From Amaranthus tricolor (taxonomy: Eukaryota; Streptophyta; Magnoliopsida; Caryophyllales; Amaranthaceae): a stretch of DNA of 64,000 bases. The number at the start of each line of letters is the position of its first letter. The first letter of the stretch is position 1. Under the pieces are notes generated by a model that saw only the letters and a program-made list of their open reading frames with translations, made no database searches and was not told the origin of the DNA. Shown piece after piece: positions 48,400 through 58,207 of the stretch. The translations under genes and the position numbers were made by a program. Location: the NCBI RefSeq assembly GCF_026212465.1, contig NC_080050.1, positions 543,501 through 607,500 on the forward strand. The letters run 5' to 3'.

Positions 48400-50306
48400 C
48401 TACAGTTCATCCTTCTCATGCTCGCTATTAGGACTATCACCTTTCTCTGATTGTAGCTTCTCAATAACCTCTTCCAATGGAGGATCTCCAGGTCTCCGGT
48501 AAATATAGTCCCCAATCTTGACTTCATATGCATCTGGCTGCTCCAGTATGAACTCCTTGAGCTGGAAAATCAAGAAAGTGTCACAAAGGCTGTATAGTCA
48601 ACATCTCTATCATGAAAGATGAATATACAAAACTCTTACAGTAGCCATTGCTAGTGCAAAATATATTATCCTTGGCAAGCTATTCACCATACAACCAGCA
48701 GGATATGTAAAACCGAGTTTAGAAAAATGCCATACTGGCACGAGTTTGAAGTTTCGGGATGTTTCACAACTTCCCAATAAAACTTGGGAGTCATAACATA
48801 CCACGATTGTCTACGTGTGGCAGGCACTATCCAGAATTCTGGAGGCAGGGCATGAAAGCCAGTCCCTTGGTGGACCATGGATTGGACAGTCCCCAGACCA
48901 TCGTTGCCAAGGGTAGTGTAAAAAGGTCTAGAGCTGCACACTAGCCATCAGACCCATGGCATGGCCCAAAGCCACCTTCATGACAATTTTGGCAAAAACA
49001 TGTTGAGCTACTCTTGTGAGAGACCGTCTCTTGGTGAGACGAGCTCAAACAAAGAGTCGAGATGGACTATTTAACCCACGTATGAGGCGCGTCTCTCGGT
49101 AAGATCTTCTCATACAACAATTTGTGAAATCTGTTTTTTATATGTAAACCCTTGACGGGATGGGAGTTGAGACATAAGGGAGAAACATTGCACAGGTCAA
49201 ATTTATGGGAATGGAGAATAAGTATCCGAAATCCTATCCCTTAAGGTCGCAAGTTCATAATGCAAAAATACTCGATCCTAGCTTCGCAGGTCCAAAACTT
49301 TACGACACGGTCACGCTTGTTAGTGATAACAAAGACATTGTTTTTCATTGACCAAGTATCATCAGCAAGTTCACGAAGTGCACATAATTTAATGAGAATG
49401 TCTTACATGAAGTGCAAATTAAACATCATATCAAGAAAAGATCCTATTAAATCTCAAAAAGTTAATTGTAAGTAGTAAATGGAATAGCATATAACATGTA
49501 CCTGATCTCTATCTTGGCCTGCTTCCATTGTAAACATGACTGTACCAAGATCCACCCCCATGAACTTCACCTCTAAACCTCCCGTTTTCGAAACTTTACT
49601 CCATTTCATGGCCGTCACTGAAACCTCATCCTGTTAAACCTCAGTTCAAAAAATCAAAATATATAATCACTATTGGAGTATTAAAAATCTATAATTAGAT
49701 AAAAAGCACAAATGAACTAAGAACAAAATAGCATCAACAGAAAAAACGAAACTACTCTGTTTCAGGATTGCCTGAAAAAGATTTCAAACTTCCATTCCAA
49801 AAAAGTTTCCTCCATTAGGCAGGATCAATCAAGAACAAAACATTTTAGGAAATGGGGGTTTCAAATTTCAATAAACCAATCATATAAATTCTGAATATAT
49901 AATCTTAATTGATGGATAATCTTATATAATTACGGGAACCCAATTGAACACATTGAAAACAGTAAAGAATATGAGATACCGGGGTTCTTTGGACGCCTAA
50001 TCTGAGCTTAACAAACCCGAAAACAGGACCAGTTTGATGCTTCATCATCTCAGCTTGGATCTGGGCAGGTTCCATTTTATCGAAATCGGAAGGATTTAAG
50101 TCAAATTCGTGTGATGGGTTTGGTTTTTTCTTGCCCCAGTTCTTCCAATCATCATCTTCTTCATCGTCAATAATGTCATCGAGATCATCTGTGATGTGAA
50201 TTTTTCCGGCATTGGCGAATCTGGGAAATGGGATGATTGAGTAATGAGTGACAAGTATAGTGAGGAAGATGAATAGAGAGAGTCTGTTAGTGATTTGGTT
50301 AGTCAT
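48400..50306 (-). CDS. ER-resident MESD-like chaperone (annotated in plants as TLR4 regulator/MIR-interacting MSAP family)
   Basis: Three exons, 50306-49980, 49630-49502 and 48561-48400, join in frame to 205 residues. A hydrophobic signal peptide (about 1-33, ending ANA) is followed by an acidic stretch DDLDDIIDDEEDDDW. The core carries MEPAQIQAEMMKHQTGPVFG, KLRLGVQRTPDEVS and KFMGVDLGTVMFTMEAGQD, as in MESD, the ER chaperone of LDL-receptor-type beta-propellers in animals. The last four residues are KDEL, an ER retrieval signal. I chose the second in-frame ATG (50306) because it begins a cleaner signal peptide; an ATG seven codons upstream is also possible. The plant client proteins are unknown. 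Intron 2 contains a GAGACGGTCTC-type repeat. Confidence 0.85.
49013..49118. repeat. GAGACGGTCTC-type element (copy B), MESD-like intron 2
   Basis: TTGTGAGAGACCGTCTC at the left and CTTCTCATACAA at the right are inverted and match the termini of copy A at 15277. The middle differs. Confidence 0.55.
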
Positions 50307-50516
50307 TGTTTCTAAACGGGTGTACAAATGGTGAAAATTTGGAATTATTTGTAGGTTTTTGTTTTGATAGGAAGGAAACTAAGAAATGATGTTAAACATT
50401 TGGTTTTTTAAAATTGAATAAAATTTTCTTTAAAAAAAATTCAGAAAAATTTTAATTCTCAAATTAAACATTTGAGCCTTAGATCTATTTGAAACAAATA
50501 AACAAAAAATATAAAA

Positions 50517-51367
50517 AAAAAGTTGCAATAGACAACTTTTGAAAATATTTATCAAAGTAGACACTTTTTTTTCCATTGCACAGATTTGAGTTTGTTCGCT
50601 GTTACTAACAATGAACAAAAAAACTTGGTCAAAAAAGTCAAGGTCTTTATTCGCTGTTACTAACAGTGAACAAAGATTTGACCAAACTTTTTTGTTCGCT
50701 GTTATTAACAAATAACAAGGAACAATTACAACCTAAAATTTTAATTGATACTATTTTTTTGGGGTTAAGGCTAATTTGTAGGCTTTTAATTATTAACTTT
50801 CCTATTTCATTTCCTAAAAATTTGGGGTGATTTAAGGTGCCTAGTTATTTTAGTTAAAACCTAAAATTAATTTTCCTATTTTATTTCCTAAAAAATTGGA
50901 AAAATTGATAATAATGGATTAAGAGTGATTTTATTCAATTATAGAAAGTTGATAACCATAGCTTTTTAATAATTAAAAGCCTAAAAATTTGAAAATTTTG
51001 ATTGCTACGTATTTTTTAATTAAAACCTAAAATTAATTTTCCAATTTTATTTCCTAAAAAATTGGAAAATTTGATAATAATGGGATAAAAGGTGATTTTA
51101 TTCAACTATAGAAAGTTGATAACCAAAAGTTAATAATTAAAAGCCTATAAATTAGCCTTGTAAAATAGCCTTGACCCCAAAAAAATAGCAATTAAAATTT
51201 TAGCGTTGTAATTGCTCGCTGTTAATAACAGCAAACAAAGACCTTGACTTTTTTGACTAAATTACTTTGTTCGTTGTTGGTAACAGCAAACAAACATGAC
51301 TGTGCTATGGAAAAAAGTGTTTATTTTGGGAAATATTTTTAAAAGTTGCCTATTATGCGACCTTTTT
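50517..51367. mobile_element. Non-autonomous Mutator-like element with long inverted repeats
   Basis: The left 220-270 bases and the right roughly 200 bases (51170-51367) are inverted copies. For example, AGACAACTTTTGAAAATAT at the left matches the inverse of ATATTTTTAAAAGTTGCCT at the right. Each arm has repeated TTCGCTGTTACTAACAGTGAA palindrome units (50595, 50650 and 50695; 51213 and 51271), with one unit more on the left. The AT-rich middle contains a roughly 130-base direct repeat (50850-50985 and 51019-51145). There is no ORF. A target duplication could not be fixed in the A/T runs at the ends. Confidence 0.7.
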
Positions 51368-51372
51368 ATATA

Positions 51373-51645
51373 CTCCCTTCTATTCAGCTTATGTGTCCAA
51401 TTTTCTTTTATGGTCAAGTCACCTTAATTGTTCCATTTCTATTTTTGGTATGGGTTTTTGACTTTTATGCCCTTAGTAGCTTTATCCTTTTTTTCAATTA
51501 TACTCTCCATTACCCATACTAATTTTCCTCTCTTATATTAAAAACTCATAATACCACTCTCTTTCCTACCCTTAGGGTCCCACTTTTGACTCTCATTAAA
51601 ATTCGTGAAAAGTCAAATGAGACTCTTAAGATGAATAGGAGGGAG
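51373..51645. mobile_element. Stowaway-like MITE
   Basis: The ends CTCCCTTCTATTCAGCTTA and (inverse) CTCCCTCCTATTCATCTTA are inverted copies, with TA on both sides. 273 bp, non-coding. It abuts the Mutator-like element at 50517-51367. Confidence 0.8.
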
Positions 51646-51682
51646 TATTTTTTGTCCTTTCAAATTTTATGACATTGTCTTT

Positions 51683-51800
51683 CTTTTGTTCACTGTTAGT
51701 AATAGCAAACAAAGAGTTTCGACTTTTTTCACCAGTTGCCTATTATGCGACCTTAAAAGAGTTTCGACTTTTTTCACCAGTTGCCTATTATGCGACCTTA
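51683..51800. repeat. Fragment of Mutator-like arm with a 44-base tandem duplication
   Basis: A CACTGTTAGTAATAGC unit is followed by two adjacent copies of a roughly 44-base segment (51713-51800). Each copy ends GTTGCCTATTATGCGACC, the same end sequence as the element at 50517-51367. This looks like a broken second copy of that family. Confidence 0.65.
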
Positions 51801-52438
51801 GATTTGACATGAAGACATTTTGGGAATCAAAATTTCCCAAATCTCATTATGAGAATTTTTTAATAATAAACTTATTTTATTCAAATTTTTCACATGACAG
51901 GCGCGCGTGATTAAGAATCGAATTTAAGTCTTGAAGATAAGATCTAATTCTCTTTGGATGTTAAAATCAAGGTTAGAGTTTGTAAAGGATAAGAAAATAG
52001 AGAATACCAATTTTAATTTACAAATTCTCATTAAAAATAGTTTCACCCTCAAATAGTTTTTAAAATTGAGCTAAATAAGCCAATAAAATTGACAAAAACA
52101 CAAATTTTTGTATATAAACTACTCACTTTTATTATATAAAAACTGCTAAAAAAAACTACTCACTTTTATTAGTTATTTAATGCTAGACACGTCATTTCGT
52201 ATATTAAAACCTTAGATGAACAATAATTACTTTCTCCAAATAAGGTAATAAACTCAAGCCGTAACCTTCATTCTCCAAAGTTTAACTTTATTTCTAAGGC
52301 TTTAGACATTTTAAGCTTTTTCCAACCGTTAAAATTAAATGTTCATTTTAAGGTTTAAAATCTCGGTTTAAGGTGTAAAATACTCACTTCAAGCTTTGAA
52401 AGGACAATTCCCAAAAAAATTATTTTATAAAAAAAGTT
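51801..52438. other. AT-rich spacer
   Basis: No gene or clear repeat boundary is seen, apart from a doubled CTACTCACTTTTATTA segment near 52119 and 52156. Confidence 0.45.
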
Positions 52439-52818
52439 GGGAAATTGCATGTGGTAACCCTAAAGTTTTGGGTTTTTCACGTGGTAACCAAAACTTTTAA
52501 AAAATTCACGCAGTAACCCTAAGGTTTACCATCTTTGGCTTTGGGGGAAAAAAATATGATTTGGATGAAAGATGGTAGAGTTAGGGTTTATGTTTAGGGA
52601 GAAATGGTTGAAACTGATAGCATTTGAAATGGTGAGTTGAATAAATAGGCGTACAACAGCCTTAAAGCTTCGAAATTAACATTTGCTAACGTTTTTATGT
52701 GCAAAAAGATCACGGTGGATCAATTTGGTAAATCTCAGAGTTATCGTGTGGATTTTTTAAAAGTTTTAATTACCACGTGAAAAATCTAAAACCTCAGAGT
52801 TATCATGTGGAATTTCCC
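52439..52818. mobile_element. MITE with about 95-bp inverted repeats, possibly Mutator-derived
   Basis: The left arm GGGAAATTGCATGTGGTAAC... and the right arm (inverse GGGAAATTCCACATGATAAC...) pair over about 95 bases. Flanks are AAAAAAGTT and AAAAAAATT, a near-match 9-base duplication, which would fit a Mutator-type insertion. 380 bp, non-coding. Confidence 0.65.
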
Positions 52819-52939
52819 AAAAAAATTTTTAGTGGGATGAATTTAGGTAAATGGGCTGGGATGGAGGAGGTCTCATGGAAACAGCCGTCACTCAAGACTC
52901 CAAAGATAGGGTGCACGACGTTTGCATCTAGCACACAAT

Positions 52940-53168
52940 GAAAATTTGAAAAAAATAAGATCATTTAACAACTTTATTCCAAAAACAAGCTTCGTGAAAA
53001 CTTTATTCCCAAAATAAGCATCCGTACATCCAAACGTAGGCTTGGTGTAAAAACGCTATTACTAACAGCGAAAAAAAAAATTAGTAAAGCCTCAGGTCGC
53101 TGTTAGTAACAGCGACTTAAGGAGTTGACTGGTCAACTCTTTAAGTCGTTGTTACTAACAGCGACTTA
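52940..53168. repeat. Left terminal inverted repeat of the composite Mutator-like element
   Basis: Outer end GAAAATTTG. The inner half carries palindromes at 53054-53070, 53096-53116 and 53145-53165, and GTTGACTGGTCAAC at about 53123-53136. These could be transposase-binding sites, which is inference. Confidence 0.85.
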
Positions 53169-53722
53169 AGACGCATTATATTTTCCAGTTTCCTTCTTCC
53201 TCATTTCAGTTCGCTCCTTCATTACATTTTCGAAACTTACGAGATCTCCCTCTTCTTTCCACCATTTAAATCAACTTCAATACTTCAACTAATCTCATCA
53301 AATTCCAAGTTTGTACCAGTAATTAGTTCTGTCATCTTCCTACATTGACCTAAGGTACTATTTTTTTTGTGTTTTTTTCATTTTTGAAAAATTAGAGTTT
53401 ACAAACTTTTAATCAACTTTCACATAAATCTAGGTTCATAAACTTGCAATTTACTACTTCTTGATGATCTACAGCTTATTGAGGTATGTTTTTATTATAG
53501 ATTTATTTATTTGTTGTTCATTTTAAAATGTATGTCATGTATAGTGGTCATTTACACTTAAACTCTATGAATATGTCGAATGTAGTTGTTATTTACCTTG
53601 ATCTTCATAATGAGGTTGTTTGTTCATGAATTTGTTGTTGATTTTAAAATGTATGTCATCTATAGTGGTCATATATTTATGAACTTGATGTTGATGTTGA
53701 TTTTGTACGTATTGTTGTAGAA

Positions 53723-54590
53723 ATGGATTCATTTCGTGTGACTGTTGTATGCTGTTGGAATGGTTCAATTCGATCAAGTAGTAACAATGTTAAGTATGTT
53801 GGGGGGAGACGTAAACTGTTTGCATGCAACTCAAACACGGATTTGAATGAATTCAAACATCTTATATGCTCTAAGACTGTCATTGACACTACAAGAAGTA
53901 CCGTTAATGTAAGTTTTAAGTACAATATAAGTGGAGATTTGTTAGCTTTTCCGGTTGAGGATGAAGAGGCTATAGATGCAATGTGGGAGTACTCAAAGTC
54001 TACCTCTACGCCTTCTTTAGAGTTATATGTAGAAGAGGTACCCTTAGGGAATCAAGATGTCAATATTGTAGAAACGAATGCAATCTTGAATGTAACTTCT
54101 TCTGCTCCTTATCATACCCCTTTCTCTACCCAAGAAATCCAAAATTCCTTTATGCCATCTTCCTCTTATCCTTCTAATAAACCCAATCAACTACAAATTC
54201 AAGTTTCGAATGATGATACTTTTAACTTAGAAGATACAAATGACTAATGAGCCTTGGGTGATTTTAATAGTGAGAGTATTGAATTCGTAGAAGCTCCTTC
54301 TGAGGAAGATGTGGGTGTTGACGAGGAGGCTCTAGCTAATGACATGAGCTTAGGCAACATTCCAACGATCATTGCTCCTACACCTTATGCACTAGTTCCC
54401 CCTTTAGATGAACACGTTGAGGATAACTCTTTGAGGTCTTGGGATGGTGATACAACCTACACCGATGAAGGAGAGTTTCAAAGGGTATGATGTTTGATAA
54501 CAAGGATGCCTTGTTGGACGCTGTTAGATTGTATCATATTCATAGGAACGTTGAGTACCGAACTGAGACTTCAAATCAAACCGTGTGCAC
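53723..54590 (+). pseudogene. MuDR/MULE transposase N-terminal fragment
   Basis: The frame from 53723 opens MDSFRVTVVCCWNGSI and continues through YVGGRRKLFACNSNTDL, VSFKYNISGD and LLAFPVEDEEAIDAMW. This is the PB1-like N-terminal region typical of plant MULE transposases. Two consecutive stops (TAA TGA) lie at 54245-54250 in the same frame, which then reopens into an acidic stretch. A one-base shift at about 54487 is needed to reach MMFDNKDALLDAVRLYHIHRNVEYRTETSNQT, the start of the MuDR DNA-binding region. The expected zinc-binding and DDE catalytic parts are absent: at about 54585-54600 the sequence switches to a plant mobile domain. The gene is dead. Confidence 0.75.
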
Positions 54591-56707
54591 GGCTGTGCTG
54601 ACACGGCTTCCCATTGAGGGACATGCCGTGTGCATCGTTGAACGCCAACTCGAAAGTTGGCAAGACATAGTCCATAGATTATTAGGAGTGCGACCCCCCG
54701 CAGAGGTAGCCAAAGGGAGTAGTCTGCGCGTAACATGGCTTGCGCAGAACTTCTCGCACCTCCCTGAAGGTGCTGATGAGGCTACCGTTGAGAGATAAGC
54801 CCTAGCGTATCTCCTATATCTAATTGGTGTTGTCTTGTTCTCCGACAAGACTAGCAACCGGGTACAACTATTGTACTTGACGTTGCTTGATGCGCCATGG
54901 GAAGTCATCTCCGGGTACAGCTGGGGTTCCGCAGCCCTAGCGTATCTCTACAGGAGACTTTGTGAAACTTCACGGAAGAACGTGAAGGAGATCGCTGGGC
55001 CCCTGATTATTCTGCAGGTAATACTAACTTTACATGTTACCGCTATGTTTCTTTTATTATATGTTTTTGTGTTTCGTTTACTTACTTATATCTGTAATTC
55101 ATAGCTTTGGGCGTGGGAGCACATTCTCATTGGTCAACCGATGAGGAGTGTAGGACGTGGTGCATTTGTGCCACTAATTCTTTCACCCCCACATGTGCCG
55201 TATGGATCGCGGTGGTCCTTTGAAAGACGTACAAGGACCCACACAGGATCGAGCGTGGGGTTCTACCGCGATCAATTCGATCTACTTCGAGCTGACCAGG
55301 TAAAAACTTCATTACAACTTGTTTTGTAACTACACATTGCGTAATTTATTAATCGCATTTTCACATTTAGTTTCGATGGGACCCTTACCCCGCTGAGGTA
55401 GACCTGATCATAGGCGGCCCGACCCGCCGACCCGAAAAAGTGAGGGTTTGGGTACCAAAATATGGCCCGATGGGCGGGTTTGGGCAGAAAATAAGTGGCC
55501 CGAATTTTTTTGGGACGGGTTTGAGATTGGCGTTTGGCCCGCGGGCCGGCCCCGCCCGAAAAGGAGCTTGTTCATGATTTGCATTTTGAATTTATTTTAC
55601 ATTATGTATAATATGTAACAATTGTATTTGTTTATTTCAATTATTTGTAATTTTTGTTTTAAATTATGTATAATATGTAACAATTGTATTTGTTTATTTC
55701 AATTATTTGTAATTTGTGTTTTTAATTATGTATAAATAATATATAACATAGGCCCGCATGCCCGCATATTACGGGTTTGGGCAGGAACTTTTAGGCCCGC
55801 ACTTCGACCCAACCCGCATCAATGGGATGTTTTTTTCCACCCAGCCCGGCCCGGTATTTGATCAGGTCTACGCTGAGGCATACGCTACATTGCCTCAGCA
55901 CTCAGGCATAATGTCAGGGGCGTGAAGAGCATTTGTACCTCTGATCTACTTTGACATAGTCGAAGTGCATCTCCCTGAGCGCGAACTGCGCCAATTTGGG
56001 ATGGTACAGGGCATCCCGCCGCCATGTGACACAAAGGCGGAGCTCCATCACAGCTCACACAAGGGTCGGGAGCCTAAGAACTGGCTCGAGATCAACATGC
56101 GCCATATCGCTCGTTGGGAGCACAGGCTAGATCTGCTGGCCTAAGGTGCGCCGATCGAGACTGTAAGCGCACCTACTTCGGCGGATTACATGTCGTGGTT
56201 CCTCTCCATTACTCGTCGATGGATGACACCACGAGGTATCATCGCGGCAGCCCAGTACGCTCTCGCAGCACCGATGATGACACACTTTGTAAGTATTCTT
56301 CAACGTTGATTATTATCCATAGAACTTACACGTTATACATTTCATTAATACTTAAGTCTTTATGCAGGCACAAGGCATTGCAACTGTCATCAGCTCCACC
56401 CAAGAGGAGCCTGTACGGGAGATTGCCCAAGGCATACTCCTAGGGACGCAGTTTCAACACTTCATTCCAGAAGTGACTATGCCCGACACCACTATGTACG
56501 AGTACGAGTCATCTCCTCATCATGCCGACGTTCATCTTGAGGAGGTTGACTTAACGTGCCCCGACTACGGTGCCGGGTCCTCACAGGGTACCACATCATC
56601 ACAGTATCAATCACCTCCCCTACCCCGAGCGTCATGCGACGGCCTCTTACTATCGTAGGAGGCGTCGTAAACCGTCACAGTTAGACAGGGTACAGGAGGA
56701 GGATTAG
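54591..56707 (+). pseudogene. Plant mobile domain (PMD, MAIN-like) gene fragment, decayed
   Basis: The conceptual product matches the PMD proteins that include MAIN and the 'serine/threonine phosphatase 7 long-form homologue' family. Diagnostic segments are LTRLPIEGHAV, LLGVRPP, SGYSWGSAALAYLYRRLC, LIILQLWAWEHI and the later MRHIARWEHRLDLLA. Probable exons are 54591-55017, 55105-55299, 55371-56288 (interrupted by a MITE) and 56368-56707, with ordinary GT-AG introns. The start of the domain is missing. There is a stop at 54796 where family members have an aromatic residue, further stops or shifts around 55923 and 56141, and a shift near 56630 before the RRRRRKPSQLDRV tail. Intact introns argue for acquisition as genomic DNA rather than cDNA. 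GC content is higher than in the surrounding transposon. PMD proteins act in transcription and silencing; this copy cannot be functional. Confidence 0.8.
55399..55870. mobile_element. hAT-like MITE inserted in the PMD fragment
   Basis: 472 bp with perfect ends TAGACCTGATCA and TGATCAGGTCTA, bracketed by the perfect 8-base duplication CGCTGAGG (55391-55398 and 55871-55878), as for hAT transposition. Subterminal regions are rich in GGCCCG/CGGGCC units. The AT-rich middle has a roughly 66-base tandem duplication (ATGTATAATATGTAACAATT core). Confidence 0.9.
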
Positions 56708-57074
56708 CATTAGAATATTGTTTGTATATATTGAACATTAGTGACATTTTGTATATATTGAACATTTGTACATATTCAGTATTTGTAACATTTGGAATTT
56801 TGTGTATAATTTGTAATATATATGTAGATGTATATATTTTAATCATATTATCACACGTTTATTATGAATGAAATGATGTTAAGTACTCAGTACTCAGACT
56901 TTTCGGCGATGAATCATTCCGCCAAGAATGCAGTATGAATTAAAACAAAAATAAAAAGACAATCATATTCAAATATGGAAAATGCTCTCGAAAATTCATC
57001 AGAATTTCATTCATGTTCAACGAATACATATCAAATTATATAATTCATTCGTTAAGTTAAACCACCGTCGCTAA
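56708..57074. other. AT-rich spacer between PMD fragment and GRF gene inside the Mutator-like element
   Basis: Contains two near copies of a TTTGTATATATTGAACATT unit (about 56721-56770). The two genes converge here; no gene is seen. Confidence 0.5.
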
Positions 57075-57392
57075 CTAAGATTGCGTTTTAAATTTTCTCA
57101 TAATCCTTTCGGTCTTTTCTTTCCTATGTGCCATATCATCTATTTGTCTCTTGAGATTAAAAACCTCATCTTTAAGCTCTTGTTTTTCTTTTTCAAGCCG
57201 TATTATTAGGTGTCTCTGCCATTTGGTACCCTCCGGATCAATCCATCTAAAGTATGTGCATCCTAATCCTTCAACCAAGTAGAAAGGACAAGCAACAAAT
57301 TTACGCCCAGGATTGAAGTCACTCCAATCTGTATTAATCTCAACTTCATAACCACAATCACATAACTCTTCAATAGAATGCTCTTTTGACAT
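57075..57392 (-). CDS. GRF-type zinc-finger protein, transposon-carried
   Basis: An intact 105-residue ORF. Residues about 11-52 form a GRF zinc finger: CDCGYEVEINTDWSDFNPGRKF, then VACPF and GLGCTYFRWIDPE, with the Cys ligands and the NPGRKF signature present. The rest (about 60-105) is a heptad-rich, charged helix (RLEKEKQELKDEVFNLKRQ) likely to form a coiled coil. Similar short proteins are annotated in plants as At4g04775-like and are often scattered in repeats. It lies inside the Mutator-like element, facing inward from the right inverted repeat, whose sequence would serve as its promoter region. GRF fingers elsewhere bind DNA; the role here is unknown. It may be a passenger or an accessory transposon protein. 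Confidence 0.7.
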   Translation of the reverse strand: MSKEHSIEELCDCGYEVEINTDWSDFNPGRKFVACPFYLVEGLGCTYFRWIDPEGTKWQRHLIIRLEKEKQELKDEVFNLKRQIDDMAHRKEKTERIMRKFKTQS

Positions 57393-57654
57393 CTACAGAA
57401 CACATATAATATAGTAACGTAAGTAAACATTTAAAATTAATATTAACATTTATAAATTGAGAATAAGACTAACATAATACCTTATGTTACCTTCAAAAAT
57501 TGATTCACTAGAACAAGAATGATGTAGATTAGATACAATGAAGTAGGAAAATGATGGAGTTATTTATAGAGCATAATTATAACGGTTATTTTCAACTTCG
57601 TAACGACTATTTTTCAAATTAACAACGGCTAGTTTAATACGTACAAAAAAGTAA

Positions 57655-57913
57655 AAGAAAAATTAGTAAAGCCTTAAGTCGTTGTTAGTAACGACTTAAG
57701 GAGTTGACCAGTCAACTCCTTAAGTCGCTGTTACTAACAGTGACCTGAGGCTTTACTAATTTTTATTTATTTTTTTTGTTTTCGCTGTTAGTAACAACGT
57801 TTTTACACCAAGTCTAGATTTGGATGTGCGGACACTTATTTTGGGAATAAAGTTTTCACGAAGCTTGTTTTTGAAATAAATTTATTAAATGATTTTTTTT
57901 TTTTCAAATTTTC
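57655..57913. repeat. Right terminal inverted repeat of the composite Mutator-like element
   Basis: Inverse copy of 52940-53168 with small indels. It carries palindromes near 57678-57696, 57724-57744 and 57782-57799, and ends CAAATTTTC before the target duplication at 57914-57922. Confidence 0.85.
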
Positions 57914-58207
57914 GCACACAATCCGTGAAAAGGGAAAAAGTAGGTATTTCAGTGGATTGTTATGCTCATGTTGGTTTTTTTTGAATTAATGGACAATAAT
58001 TTAAATTATTTTGATTTTTTTCTTATATAAAAGCAAAATAAAATTCTAATATTTTTAAATAGAAAAATCATACGATAAAAGTCTATCGATTTAATATTGT
58101 AGCTGGCCCTCAAAAATTTTCAACATTTTCATTTTTATTACTCTGAGTCTCTGACTATTAAATTTTACTAAATTTTGTTACATAAAAAAAAATCTAGTTA
58201 AAACATA

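Larger units (their letters stand above)
52940..57913 (+). mobile_element. Composite Mutator-like element carrying transposase remnant, PMD gene fragment and GRF zinc-finger gene
   Basis: Inverted repeats of about 230 bases (52940-53168) and 255 bases (57655-57913) face each other. Both begin GAAAATTTG and run through AAAACAAGCTTCGTGAAAAC and CTTGGTGTAAAAACG. The element is bracketed by the perfect 9-base duplication GCACACAAT (52931-52939 and 57914-57922), the hallmark of Mutator-type transposition. Each arm holds three CGCTGTTANTAACAGCG palindromes and a GTTGACYRGTCAAC palindrome. The interior contains, in order, a decayed transposase N-terminus (+), a truncated intron-containing plant mobile domain gene (+) broken by a hAT-like MITE, and an intact GRF zinc-finger ORF (-). 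No transposase catalytic domain is present, so movement would need help from another element. Confidence 0.9.

Noticed and set aside
54524..54908. Antisense ORFs of 70 and 110 codons
   Set aside because: Shadows of the GC-richer transposase/PMD region on the plus strand, which matches known families.
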